From Fidelibacterota bacterium (GTDB taxonomy: Bacteria; Fidelibacterota; Marinisomatia; Marinisomatales; TCS55), in NCBI GenBank assembly GCA_014382015.1, contig JACNKN010000049.1, positions 1 through 64,000 of the forward strand: 64,000 nucleotides of DNA, in the 5' to 3' direction. The notes below the pieces were generated by a model. It was not told the DNA's origin and made no database searches. It saw only the letters and a program-made list of their open reading frames with translations. Positions within the stretch are counted from its first letter, which is position 1, and each line of letters begins with the position of its first letter. This document shows positions 17,502 to 27,085 of this stretch, in pieces. The translations under genes and the position numbers were made by a program.

Positions 17502-19085
17502 ATGAAACCCAAAATACACGCTGCTGCGAATGCCCATTTCCTGGGATCCAAATTGAGAATGCTGAGGAAACAATCGGGAATGACCTTAGAAGATTTGGCT
17601 GTCCGCTGCGTTCAAATTGATGCTATGAACGCGCCATCTGTATCCTATATCAGTCTGATTGAAAGAGGTCAGCGGACCCCGGCGCCAGCCGTATTGGAAA
17701 TACTGGCAACCATTTTTCAACGGGATTTAGATTGGCTATTGGATGATGGACAGCAACCAAATATTCAAACGCAGGATGGGATTAAAAGGTCTTTAGACCG
17801 CATTCAACTCGAACCGAGTATATTATTTGAAAAAGAATTGATGGAAATTTCCATCCCGGAATTATTAACGCAGGCCAGTATTTCTGGGCGTCAATTCGCC
17901 CATATTTTAATCCGCGCGCATCAGGAACATAACCATAACCAATTTCCTGATTTAGAGCGAGCCGCTGATGCAATCAGCGAAAAACGGTTTCCACTTCGCT
18001 CCCGCAATATTTTAGAGATTTATAAACAACAGGGATTGAAAGTTAAATGGTTTAAAAAACATTCATTTCAAACCATCAGCGATGAAGATAAAGAAGTGAA
18101 AACTTTTTTCAGATCGTTTTACCATGCGCCCAATACTATATATCTAAATGAAGAATTAAAAAAAAATGAAGCACGGCTCAAATATGATTTAGCTTACCAT
18201 CTCGGTCATAAAATACTTCATAGCGGGGATGGATTAATCTCATCCCAGGCTACAGGTGGAGAATTGGGAGGGTCTCCACAACCATCCAAAGAACGATCGA
18301 CGACAATGAATCAAAGAGATATTTTGATGGCTTGGCGGGATTTTGAATGCAGTTTTTTTGCGGGCGCTTTTTTATGTCCAAGACAACCATTCCGCCAGTA
18401 CTTGAGTCGAAAAGCTTATGATATATTTTCCGGAGACCAGATTGAACTGACACCTGCGGTTATTATGCGCAGAATGACCGCCGTTTCTCCATACCGCCAT
18501 TGGCATTATTTTGATATTTATCCACCCAATAAACTTCGAGCTGTTTACCGTGGGAATGGGATTCCCATGCCGGCAGGTACCATGACCGATTCTCCTGATT
18601 TTTGCCGACAGTGGGCATTGTTTCAAATGGCGGACGATTTGGAATCTATGGATACACTTACCCAAATCTCATTGATGCGGGAGATGGATAGAAACCCCAG
18701 ACTTTATTCATGTATTGCAACCAAAACGGTAGATGGTGCGGGAAACCCGCACATTATATCTGTAGGCGTTGATTTATTTCCATTGCTGGAGTCTCATGGC
18801 TCAAATCCTGAACAGATTATGGATGCATTAGAAATTGCACCGCGGAATAAAAAGAATGAAATTATAATACCCCAAGAAATAAATGATGCCATCACTGCAG
18901 CCGCAAGAATCGTCAATATTGGGTGGGTGGAGAAAGGATTGAACTCACCCGTAAGAATAATCTGCCCCCGGCAATCCACATGTCCCCGTCAAAATAAATG
19001 CACGAAGAAGACACCGACTCCAAAAAGGATTTCCTGGATTGAGGAAATTAAAGAAAAAATTCTCACTGAGGGAGGTTCCAAATAA
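17502..19085 (+). CDS. RamB/ScfR-like short-chain fatty acyl transcriptional regulator
   Basis: 527 residues. An XRE-type helix-turn-helix lies at residues 10-75 (LRMLRKQSGMTLEDLAVRC, SYISLIERGQRTPAPAVLEI). A middle domain is related to IrrE/peptidase M78, whose usual HExxH is degenerate (YHLGHKILH), so protease activity is unlikely. The C-terminal region (DUF2083-type) has a Cys-rich tail CPRQSTCPRQNKC. This is the RamB/short-chain-acyl-CoA-responsive family that controls acetate, propionate and glyoxylate genes in other bacteria. It is divergent from aceB and has AGGAAA as ribosome site. It probably senses an acyl-CoA or acetate-derived signal and sets shunt expression. Confidence 0.88.
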   Translation: MKPKIHAAANAHFLGSKLRMLRKQSGMTLEDLAVRCVQIDAMNAPSVSYISLIERGQRTPAPAVLEILATIFQRDLDWLLDDGQQPNIQTQDGIKRSLDRIQLEPSILFEKELMEISIPELLTQASISGRQFAHILIRAHQEHNHNQFPDLERAADAISEKRFPLRSRNILEIYKQQGLKVKWFKKHSFQTISDEDKEVKTFFRSFYHAPNTIYLNEELKKNEARLKYDLAYHLGHKILHSGDGLISSQATGGELGGSPQPSKERSTTMNQRDILMAWRDFECSFFAGAFLCPRQPFRQYLSRKAYDIFSGDQIELTPAVIMRRMTAVSPYRHWHYFDIYPPNKLRAVYRGNGIPMPAGTMTDSPDFCRQWALFQMADDLESMDTLTQISLMREMDRNPRLYSCIATKTVDGAGNPHIISVGVDLFPLLESHGSNPEQIMDALEIAPRNKKNEIIIPQEINDAITAAARIVNIGWVEKGLNSPVRIICPRQSTCPRQNKCTKKTPTPKRISWIEEIKEKILTEGGSK

Positions 19086-19092
19086 ATACAGG

Positions 19093-20085
19093 ATGAAATT
19101 AACTAATATTTTAATTCTGTGGTCTACCTGTATTGCGCTTCAGGCTGGAGAAGTGGATCCTTATCTAGTCTGGAACACCCCATTAAAGGATGCCAGCTAC
19201 GAATTAAATCGGTATTACAATCGGGAAATTCAAAAAGTGTTAAAATATCTACCAAAGGATTGTAGCTGTGAAACCGCTGCGGGAAATATCCTAAAACATT
19301 TTGGTGTTACCCTAAATGCTCCCTTGGAAAAATGGATCAAATCAAGCGCGAAAATTCATAAATTCCCTGATAATCAGACAGATATAGATCGTTTGTTCCG
19401 CAATAGTATTTTTTGGAAATCAGGAAAACCAGCCTTTGAAAAAGGACGAATGATTAGCTTAAGGATCATGATTGACGAATCAATAAACGTCAATGGGATT
19501 ATCATTGGCGTGGATAAGCTGACACACTTTACGGGGTCAGGATATCTTTATCATCAATTGTATTTAAGGTCAGTAAATAAGGGAAATTCGAAATCCCAGG
19601 CTATGGAGAAAGCAATTGATTTGGGCATCATGGGAGAAAAAAATATTTTAGGACGAATGGCTTCTGGTGTTTTTTCTTACGCTGATTTAGAAGCAAATTT
19701 TCAGGGACTCCTTTTGGGGATAGGTCTCTGCCAGAACGGAAAAACCAGACTGATAAAACGAGAAAACAACTGGATCTTGGATAAACCATTCGATATTCGC
19801 GATTATGTCAATCCGAACTGGAATGAAGCTTTTAACCCGTCATTTTATTATGAAGAGAAAAATTTATCCTTTTTTCCTAAATCCATTACGGTGCTTTCAA
19901 ATCTTTCAAAATTTTGTCCATCCTATCACTCTCAAAAAATACAGAAAAAATTTGAACTATATAATTCTGAAGAAAATCCTAGTTTTTCAAGCAAATATTT
20001 AGATCAACTTATCCGGGAGAAAGAAATCCCTGACCCAAGTTTATTTGATATAAGAAAAATTTGTTCCAAAAATAAATCGAATTAA
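19093..20085 (+). CDS. Exported protein of unknown function
   Basis: 330 residues from the ATG at 19093, chosen because it opens a signal peptide (MKLTNILILWSTCIALQAGE); an upstream TTG at 19039 would lie inside the preceding gene. No family recognised with confidence. Visible: a possible disulfide pair CSCE near 60-63, then GVDKLTHFTGSGYLYHQLYL (about 145-165), GIMGEKNILGRMASGVFSYADLEANFQGL (about 188-216), and SFYYEEKNLSFFPKSI. The DKxxHF plus SYADLEAN pattern looks like a conserved small-domain signature, and charged residues in it could bind metal. It lies between the shunt regulator and PlsC, 7 and 27 bases apart, likely in one transcript. Confidence 0.6.
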   Translation: MKLTNILILWSTCIALQAGEVDPYLVWNTPLKDASYELNRYYNREIQKVLKYLPKDCSCETAAGNILKHFGVTLNAPLEKWIKSSAKIHKFPDNQTDIDRLFRNSIFWKSGKPAFEKGRMISLRIMIDESINVNGIIIGVDKLTHFTGSGYLYHQLYLRSVNKGNSKSQAMEKAIDLGIMGEKNILGRMASGVFSYADLEANFQGLLLGIGLCQNGKTRLIKRENNWILDKPFDIRDYVNPNWNEAFNPSFYYEEKNLSFFPKSITVLSNLSKFCPSYHSQKIQKKFELYNSEENPSFSSKYLDQLIREKEIPDPSLFDIRKICSKNKSN

Positions 20086-20112
20086 CTTCCACCGTATAAT
20101 ACAGGATTGGTC

Positions 20113-21480
20113 ATGCTGTATGCCCTCGTAAAAATGGTTTCGCTTCTGGGAATTCGTACTTTTTTCAATCGAATTTCTCCTCAACATATAGATCATATTC
20201 CGAAAGATGGTCCTGTGATCTTTGTGTGCAACCATCCTAATACCATGATGGACCCCCTGGTGGTGGGAAATACGTGCGGACGAGACCTTTATTTTTTCGC
20301 CAAAGCGACACTTTTCAATAACACTTTTTCCAATTGGTTCTTAAAAAAAGTGCGCATCGTACCTGTATATCGTAGACAAGATGACCCCACCCAAACTGAG
20401 AAAAACTTAGATACTTTTGTCAGAGGATATGAAATCTTAAAAGCGGGGGATGCGTTTCTCATTTTCCCCGAAGGAATTTCAACAGGTGACAGAACCTTAA
20501 GTAAAATTAAAACAGGTGCTGCGCGTATTGGGTTTGGTGCGATGGAAAACAATGGCTGGCATCTGGATTTAACCATTGTTCCCGTGGGATTATCCTATTC
20601 CGATGCTATTAAATTCAGGAGTGATGTCATCGTCCGATATGGACAACCCATCCATCTTGAATCATTCCAAAAGGATTATAAAACAGATGAAATAAGTACG
20701 GTGAAACAACTCACCAAACAAATAGAAACGGCTCTTTCAAAACTAACAACAAACGTGAATGACCTGGCTTTTGAAAAAATGGTAAATTCATTAGAACTGA
20801 TTTATAAAAAGGAATTAATGATGGATTTGGGGTTGGATATCAAAAGCAAATCAGACGATTTTTCTGTAACCAAAGGGCTGGTTCACGCTGTGGAGTGGTA
20901 TTTTAAAAATCAACCGGATAAGGTAGTAGAATTCGATGGAATGCTCACTCGTTATCAAAACCACTTGGAACTTATCAAACTGAAAGATGAATTTCTTGAC
21001 CCCGCAGCAGGTACTGCAACTCTGATGAAAAGAATTAAAATTATCAGCTACATTATTCTTGGATTTCCTATTTATTTGTACGGTGTCATCAACAATATAA
21101 TCCCCTATAAATTCCCTCGATGGGCTGCGAATAGGTTCGCACGATCAAAATCGGAAATAGCACCGACAAAACTGGTAACCGGAGTCGGTATTTTTATTTT
21201 ATTGTATTCGATAGAAATCCTTCTGTTTGGATTTTTAACCGGCAATATTCCCCTTACAATCCTCTACAGTTTTACTTTAGTTTCCAGTGGAAATTTTGTT
21301 CTAACCTACTTGGCTCGGGTTCGGGATTATCGTCAGCATTTGAGATTCTTATCAATTTTCTACCGAAAAAGAAATATCATGTACCGAATTATCCAGGAAC
21401 GGCAAGCACTCATTGAGTATATAAATGAAGCTAAAGAAAAATATATGGCAATTGCGGGGTTAAATCTCGACCGTTCTTAA
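20113..21480 (+). CDS. PlsC-family lysophospholipid acyltransferase with C-terminal membrane region
   Basis: 455 residues. The N-terminal acyltransferase domain has the catalytic NHPNTMMDP (HxxxxD near residues 36-41) and FPEGIS near 116-121. Both are hallmarks of 1-acylglycerol-3-phosphate acyltransferases. After about residue 250 comes a helical linker, then two or three hydrophobic segments (IIKISYIILGFPIYLYG-like and GVGIFILLYSIEILLFGFL). This is longer than plain PlsC and common in FCB genomes. I used the ATG at 20113, with AGGA 6 bases upstream. Its acceptor is not known; glycerolipids are likely. Confidence 0.85.
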   Translation: MLYALVKMVSLLGIRTFFNRISPQHIDHIPKDGPVIFVCNHPNTMMDPLVVGNTCGRDLYFFAKATLFNNTFSNWFLKKVRIVPVYRRQDDPTQTEKNLDTFVRGYEILKAGDAFLIFPEGISTGDRTLSKIKTGAARIGFGAMENNGWHLDLTIVPVGLSYSDAIKFRSDVIVRYGQPIHLESFQKDYKTDEISTVKQLTKQIETALSKLTTNVNDLAFEKMVNSLELIYKKELMMDLGLDIKSKSDDFSVTKGLVHAVEWYFKNQPDKVVEFDGMLTRYQNHLELIKLKDEFLDPAAGTATLMKRIKIISYIILGFPIYLYGVINNIIPYKFPRWAANRFARSKSEIAPTKLVTGVGIFILLYSIEILLFGFLTGNIPLTILYSFTLVSSGNFVLTYLARVRDYRQHLRFLSIFYRKRNIMYRIIQERQALIEYINEAKEKYMAIAGLNLDRS

Positions 21481-21506
21481 TCTTTGCTGTTTAAATATAT
21501 AACAGA

Positions 21507-21659
21507 TTAGGGGTTTCTTCGGTCCTTACCTGTTCTTCGTTCTTCTTCTCTGCGCTCGTTCCCAGATCTTTGATCATTTTCAACGGTTTCCTTTTGGTTC
21601 CGTCTTTCTCCGCCGTTCCGGCGTTCAATTTGTCTTCTGTCTGATCCGCGATTACTCAT
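21507..21659 (-). CDS. 50-residue Arg/Glu-rich small protein
   Basis: A minus-strand ORF, too short for most gene finders, has ATG at 21659 and GAGGGA as ribosome site 4 bases upstream. The product begins MSNRGSDRRQIERRNGGERR and ends RREEERRTGKDRRNP. More than a third of residues are Arg, Lys, Glu or Asp, in RRxxERR and DRR patterns like the charged lead-in of PilZ proteins. It may bind nucleic acid or be disordered. It fills a gap of about 250 bases that otherwise holds nothing. The clean Shine-Dalgarno and non-random composition support it, but a low-complexity artefact is possible. Confidence 0.5.
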   Translation of the reverse strand: MSNRGSDRRQIERRNGGERRNQKETVENDQRSGNERREEERRTGKDRRNP

Positions 21660-21728
21660 ACATCCCTCATAATAAAAATGTAAAATATTCTTAGCTTAAC
21701 ACCATAAAACATACATCATAATAACGAA

Positions 21729-24578
21729 TTATTCAAAATCGAATTGAATTCCTGTTTCTCCGCTATGTGGATGAAAATAAAAATTAATCGTAAGCGGAAT
21801 GGGCATCCTGATATCAAAAAATCCACCTGATTCAAATGTAATTCCTGCCCCAACCGATAACATGGATTCCTTTTGATCCATGGTGGCTTGATCAACAAAA
21901 ATGTTTCCCTTTATTCGCTTAAGATAGGAAATACTAAATGGTAGCGTCCAATCCGGGTAAAATAGAGGCATTTCATATTTCACTTTTATACGCCACCCTT
22001 GATTAAATCCATGCCAATTATATCCCTTTGGGAATCCAATCTTTGATGGAAAAGAATAATCTCCCTCATTCGTCTCCCACTGAAACAAAGATGAAATATA
22101 ATGATGATGACCCAATCCTTTGATACCATAGATTGCTCGAAGAGATATTTGCTCACCTTTCCAAATCCCTCCAAAAGGCATACCACCTGCATATCCATAC
22201 ACCTGCCAACCAGGACTTCCTAAATCCCGGGGCGACTTTTCATCAATTGAAATCATTGCTGATTCAATATAAACAGGGATGATATTTCCATCTCTATCGG
22301 GGCGCTTCCTTTGATTGGTCACACGAATATTTGGGGGAATCGAAAGAAAATCAAAGTGATGAACCGTATTCGACCTGCGGATATATTTTGCCCCGATTTT
22401 TGCAAAGGCATATTTTGTACGAATACCAATCAATTCATTTTTGAAGGGAATGGACATCCCAAAATCAACAGTTGATTCATTCCATTTTTCATTAACATTA
22501 TAAATTAATGTATCATTCCTATTTTCCACTTTTTGATAGAAAGGGCCATATCCTACATTGCGCTTCCCAATCCCTATGTCAAAATTAATCATGGGGTAAA
22601 ATCCAGAATAAGTACCCCTCGTTTTTGTATGGGTTGTTTTCTCATTCTTATTATAGGATATTTCGCCGCCGAATGAAAAGGTCCCAAGAATATTATTTGA
22701 CTGAATACCAAGGGATGGATTTAAAACATCATCAAAAATATATCTGCTGTGAAAGTTAAAAAGGTGTGCCGATGTTTTATAATCCGAAACATTATAGGAT
22801 TTTGTTGAAACTGGTTCATCAAAAACAGGTTTTAATTCAGAAGAATACGACAATCCTTGAATTGGATGGGTACGGTTTGTAGATATTTCCTTCCATTCAT
22901 TCGGATTAAACGCCATGATTGCGATGGCATCACCCATGGATGAATAATCATTAAACAATAGTCGGCCGTCTTGGGTGCGAGAGGCATTGGTAGCACCAAA
23001 TTTTCTGGAAGTAACTTGATATTCCAGCTTATCCTTTCGATGAATCGCAACTAAATTTTCAACCCCTTCAATCTGAGATTCATAAATGACATAATTTTGA
23101 ATTAACATGGGCTTAAAAACGGGTATCCAACTTTCCGATTTTATTTGTTCGAATTCTCTTTTACCGGGTCTATAAGTACAAATGCCTCTACCCTCAAACT
23201 TTTGGGACGTAAACACAATCTCTTGTCCATCAGTTGACCAAGATGGTGACATGATTAGTCCCCCATTGGGCGATTCAACCTGATCTATTATTTCACCGGT
23301 TTTTGCATCTAATATCACCAATAAAGAATGTCGGTTTTCGGAAAATGAAACTGCAGCTATTCGGTTTCCATTTGGTGAAATGTTTGGATTATATAGGCGT
23401 TTTTTTGACGTGATTTTTCGTAATTCTCCTGTTTGAATATCAAATACTCGGATATTGGCCCAACTTAATTTTGTCCAGCGTTTATCCGGATCATAGGACG
23501 ACCAAACAGCATAATCCCCATTTGAATGGTATCCAAACAGAGGTACGACTGACGAAATTTTTGTTAATGGTGTCTCTTTTCCATTCGCCAATGTTACAAT
23601 AGTTGGCACATGTCCAAGCCCTGTTTTAAGTGTAATGATTTCACCAGCTTGGTTCATTGCGGGAAAAAGATAATCTGTTTTGACTTTTGGTTTCGGGCTA
23701 ATCACGTCTACAGAACTTTCGATAACATTCTCCAATTGCTGTGACCAATATTCCTTTAAATCAAAAAATGTATCGTTGTGAATTTGAGAAATGGAAAACC
23801 CAGTTGTTTTTTTCATGGATCTGGAAAACGGGAAAAAAGGATTTAATGTAAAGGGCCACCACATGGTTTTACTCAATATCTTTGGCCAGGCCTTATCTCC
23901 AAATTGCCGATTGACGTGATTGGTTAATAAATAACCCAATTCATAATGACCGGGATAGTCTTGTTTAAACGATCCATATAATGCTTGACGGTAATTAAAT
24001 TTTTTCCCTTCCAGGATGAGCGCCCGGGATGATCGGTTGAATTGAGAAGAACGTCCACGCCCGGCATGGGTAAGGACCGTTTCAATGCCCACCGCATCTC
24101 CCTCCCAAAACCAGGATGGGATAAGTAATCCCGTATAAAAAGATTGGGTAGATTCTCCAAATACAGATCCTACAAACCGGCTCACGCCCCTGTTTAAATA
24201 ATTGTACTGAATGATGTGCCTTCCCTCATGAACAGCTAGGTCACGGTACCATTCAGTGGCGCCCATTCCCTTCATCATAAGCGGGATGTTGAACCATTCG
24301 GACATCCACGGTGTTTGCCCTACAAATCCATTGGGAATGGCTCCTCTGTTACTGAGTAATATGGGGATTTTTCTATGATTGCTTTCGAGTGATGAGCCAA
24401 TACTTTGATGAACATGTTCCATTGTATTGGCCACCCGATTGGCTTCTGAACCCAATTCGTTTGGGAATATTATATGATAATGCTCCGTATGTATTTGTTT
24501 CCAATCAATGCCCGGAGGATCTTGAGCCATACAAAAGGAGCATAAAATAAATAGCCAAATAATGAAAAAATATTTGAT
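21729..24578 (-). CDS. Large exported protein: gluzincin-like head, TolB-type propeller, outer-membrane barrel; abnormal start
   Basis: Counting from the internal ATG (24530), 933 residues. The N-terminal part has AVHEGRHIIQYN (HExxH near 101-105) and WFWEGDAVGIE (Glu near 143), the zinc/catalytic pattern of gluzincin peptidases. The middle (about 270-590) is a WD40/TolB-like propeller with repeated blades such as ISPNGNRIAAVSFS and SPSWSTDGQEIVFTSQ. The last third alternates beta strands and ends like an outer-membrane barrel (GIQFDFE). The coding frame continues 16 codons upstream of the ATG as a signal-peptide sequence (KYFFIIWLFILCSF), but the codon where Met is expected is ATC (24576-24578), with an in-frame stop just before. 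So the true start is a rare ATC, or the reading has a single-base change. Confidence 0.75.
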   Translation of the reverse strand: MKYFFIIWLFILCSFCMAQDPPGIDWKQIHTEHYHIIFPNELGSEANRVANTMEHVHQSIGSSLESNHRKIPILLSNRGAIPNGFVGQTPWMSEWFNIPLMMKGMGATEWYRDLAVHEGRHIIQYNYLNRGVSRFVGSVFGESTQSFYTGLLIPSWFWEGDAVGIETVLTHAGRGRSSQFNRSSRALILEGKKFNYRQALYGSFKQDYPGHYELGYLLTNHVNRQFGDKAWPKILSKTMWWPFTLNPFFPFSRSMKKTTGFSISQIHNDTFFDLKEYWSQQLENVIESSVDVISPKPKVKTDYLFPAMNQAGEIITLKTGLGHVPTIVTLANGKETPLTKISSVVPLFGYHSNGDYAVWSSYDPDKRWTKLSWANIRVFDIQTGELRKITSKKRLYNPNISPNGNRIAAVSFSENRHSLLVILDAKTGEIIDQVESPNGGLIMSPSWSTDGQEIVFTSQKFEGRGICTYRPGKREFEQIKSESWIPVFKPMLIQNYVIYESQIEGVENLVAIHRKDKLEYQVTSRKFGATNASRTQDGRLLFNDYSSMGDAIAIMAFNPNEWKEISTNRTHPIQGLSYSSELKPVFDEPVSTKSYNVSDYKTSAHLFNFHSRYIFDDVLNPSLGIQSNNILGTFSFGGEISYNKNEKTTHTKTRGTYSGFYPMINFDIGIGKRNVGYGPFYQKVENRNDTLIYNVNEKWNESTVDFGMSIPFKNELIGIRTKYAFAKIGAKYIRRSNTVHHFDFLSIPPNIRVTNQRKRPDRDGNIIPVYIESAMISIDEKSPRDLGSPGWQVYGYAGGMPFGGIWKGEQISLRAIYGIKGLGHHHYISSLFQWETNEGDYSFPSKIGFPKGYNWHGFNQGWRIKVKYEMPLFYPDWTLPFSISYLKRIKGNIFVDQATMDQKESMLSVGAGITFESGGFFDIRMPIPLTINFYFHPHSGETGIQFDFE

Positions 24579-24621
24579 GGTTTTCTAACCGCTATAAGGC
24601 TTCAAATAATTAATAAATTAT

Positions 24622-25764
24622 TTACGCTTTATCAAGTGCCTGTTCTAAATCAGCAATAATATCATCTGGGTTTTCAATTCCCACAGATATCCTCACCAAT
24701 CCATCTGTAAGGCCTCGCGCTTCCCGTTCATCCTTGGGCACATCTGCATGAGTCATGGTGGCGGGATGGGTAATCATAGTTTCCACCGCCCCTAAACTTT
24801 CAGCTAACTGGGCAAGCTTTACTGAATTCATAACTGTTTTACCTGCAGGGATTCCACCTGTTAATTCAAATGAAATCATACCACTGAATCCGGACATTTG
24901 TGTTTTTGCAACATTATAGGACGGATGGGATGGCAATCCAGGATAGGTTACTTTTGAGACCTTTGGATGTGCCTCCAGATATTCCGCCACAGCCTGGGCA
25001 TTCGTATCATGTTTTTTCATCCGCAAGTCCAACGTTTTGATACCCAAAATGGTAAGCCAGCAATCAAATGGGCCGGGCACAGCGCCAATGGTCTTTTGGA
25101 CAAATTTTAATTGATCAAACAAATCTTGACGATTGGTAATGACTGCGCCGCCAATAATCTGGTTATGACCACTTAGATATTTGGTTGTGCTATGCATCAC
25201 CAAATCTGCCCCAAATTCTAATGGTTTTAAAAAGACAGGTGTTGCAAATGTGGAATCCACACCAAATAATATTTTATGGGATTTAGCAATTTTTCCAACT
25301 GCTTCTAAATCAGTGATTTTCAAAAGTGGATTCGTAGGTGTTTCGACCCAAATTAACTTTGTGTTTGGCTGAATGGCATTTTCTATTTTATCAGGATTAG
25401 AAGAATCCACATAAGTGAATTTCAAACCATAATTAACCAAAATCTGGTTAAAGTGCCGTGATACACCACCATATACATCATCCGAACAAATCACATGATC
25501 ACCGGATTTTAACAATTTCATACAACTATCAACGGCCGACATACCGCTGGCAAAAGCGATTCCGTATTTCCCGCTTTCAATCGTAGCCAATAGATTTTCT
25601 AAAACCTGACGGGTGGGGTTGGATGATCGCGTATAATCAAATCCTTTATCTTTCCCAACTTCCTCCAGCACGTAAGTGGCGGTCTGATATATTGGGGGCA
25701 GGATGGCTCCGGTTGTAGGATCTGGCGTCATACCTGCTTGGACTACTTTTGTATCAAATTTCAT
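24622..25764 (-). CDS. metB: Cystathionine gamma-synthase / lyase family PLP enzyme
   Basis: 380 residues, standard length for the Cys/Met-metabolism PLP family. Conserved parts: YTRSSNPTRQVLENLLA (about 44-60), FASGMSAVD, ETPTNPLLKI, and the PLP lysine in MHSTTKYLSGH (near 200). It lies 25 bases after thrC in a thrA-asd-thrB-thrC operon, so transfer of O-activated homoserine to cystathionine is the likely job. The family also contains gamma-lyases and sulfhydrylases that sequence alone does not separate well, so the symbol rests on context. Confidence 0.85.
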   Translation of the reverse strand: MKFDTKVVQAGMTPDPTTGAILPPIYQTATYVLEEVGKDKGFDYTRSSNPTRQVLENLLATIESGKYGIAFASGMSAVDSCMKLLKSGDHVICSDDVYGGVSRHFNQILVNYGLKFTYVDSSNPDKIENAIQPNTKLIWVETPTNPLLKITDLEAVGKIAKSHKILFGVDSTFATPVFLKPLEFGADLVMHSTTKYLSGHNQIIGGAVITNRQDLFDQLKFVQKTIGAVPGPFDCWLTILGIKTLDLRMKKHDTNAQAVAEYLEAHPKVSKVTYPGLPSHPSYNVAKTQMSGFSGMISFELTGGIPAGKTVMNSVKLAQLAESLGAVETMITHPATMTHADVPKDEREARGLTDGLVRISVGIENPDDIIADLEQALDKA

Positions 25765-25789
25765 GAAATTTTCCTTTAATTACTGACAA

Positions 25790-27085
25790 TTAACCTATCA
25801 TTAAGAATTCTTTTAAGTCCGAATATTTACTGGACATTTTAGTCGACACTTTTTCTTTTTCCATCGCCATTTGCAATGGGTTTGGGAGAGAGATCTTTTC
25901 TCCAATAATGGGTTCGACCACATCGGCGAATTTCCCCGGATGGGCGGTTGATAATACAACACCCTTTGATTTTGAATTTGTTTCTCTTCGATATCTCTCT
26001 AATCCAAGAATACCCACAGCGGTGTGGGGATCAATCAAATAATCATATTCCATTTTAATATTTCGAATCATTTCCTTTGTTTGATCATCCGTAAAACTCC
26101 AACTGGAAATATCAATTTTTACCTGATTTACATCCTCATGAAATAAGTTTTGAATTCGATCCAGATTACTGGGAATACCCACATCCATTGCATTGGAGAT
26201 TGTGGCAATTGCATCTCGTTTTTCTACATTTCCTGTGTGTAAATATTTTGGGAATACATCATTGGCATTGGTGGATGCTATGATTTTCTCCATTGGGATA
26301 CCCATTCGATTTGCCAGCAATCCGGCAGTCAGATTTCCAAAATTCCCACTGGGAACACTAACAATTATTGGTCCTGTTTCACGACTTTGATTCCATGCCC
26401 ATGCATAATAAATGGACTGGGGAAGCAATCGGGCAATGTTAATTGAATTTGCAGAACTTAATGAAAGCTTTTGTCGCAAATCCTTGTCTTGGAAAGCTGA
26501 TTTAACCAACCGTTGACAATCATCAAAAGAACCGTCTATTTCTATTGCAGTAATATTCCCACCCAAGGTGGTGAGTTGTTTCTCTTGGATAGTACTCACG
26601 CGTTTTGATGGGTAAAGAATAATCACCCTGATACCATCGACTCCAAAGAAACCATTTGCCACCGCACTTCCGGTATCCCCGGATGTAGCCACAAGAATTG
26701 TTAATGTCTGATTCTGATTTTCTATAAAATGCGACATAGTCCGTGCCATGAACCGAGCTGCAAAGTCCTTGAATGCCAGGGTAGGTCCATGAAATAATTC
26801 CATCACAGAATCAGTATCATTCAATTCTTTTATTGGAATGGGATAATCAAATGCTGATTCACAGATATCTGTTAGTTGTGTTTTGGATAAATCATCTTTT
26901 GTGAATGGATGAATCATACAAACAGCACATTCGGAATAACTTAAATCTGACGTAAAAAAGTCAGGCTCTAAATAGGGTATAGTCTCAGGTAAATAAAGAC
27001 CACCATCCGGCGCCAATCCTTGAAATAGTGCTTCCCTGAAGCCCACGGGCTCCGATTGATTTATCGTACTGTAATACTGCAACAA
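25790..27085 (-). CDS. thrC: Threonine synthase
   Basis: 431 residues, the ThrC long form of the Escherichia coli type. It converts O-phosphohomoserine to threonine. Visible are an N-terminal YYSTINQSEPVGFREALFQGLAPDGGLY, the PLP lysine in GPTLAFKDFAARF (near residue 107), ATSGDTGSAV for phosphate binding, and VPSGNFGN. It abuts thrB directly with no intergenic base. It is the fourth gene of the aspartate-family operon. Confidence 0.96.
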   Translation of the reverse strand: MLQYYSTINQSEPVGFREALFQGLAPDGGLYLPETIPYLEPDFFTSDLSYSECAVCMIHPFTKDDLSKTQLTDICESAFDYPIPIKELNDTDSVMELFHGPTLAFKDFAARFMARTMSHFIENQNQTLTILVATSGDTGSAVANGFFGVDGIRVIILYPSKRVSTIQEKQLTTLGGNITAIEIDGSFDDCQRLVKSAFQDKDLRQKLSLSSANSINIARLLPQSIYYAWAWNQSRETGPIIVSVPSGNFGNLTAGLLANRMGIPMEKIIASTNANDVFPKYLHTGNVEKRDAIATISNAMDVGIPSNLDRIQNLFHEDVNQVKIDISSWSFTDDQTKEMIRNIKMEYDYLIDPHTAVGILGLERYRRETNSKSKGVVLSTAHPGKFADVVEPIIGEKISLPNPLQMAMEKEKVSTKMSSKYSDLKEFLMIG

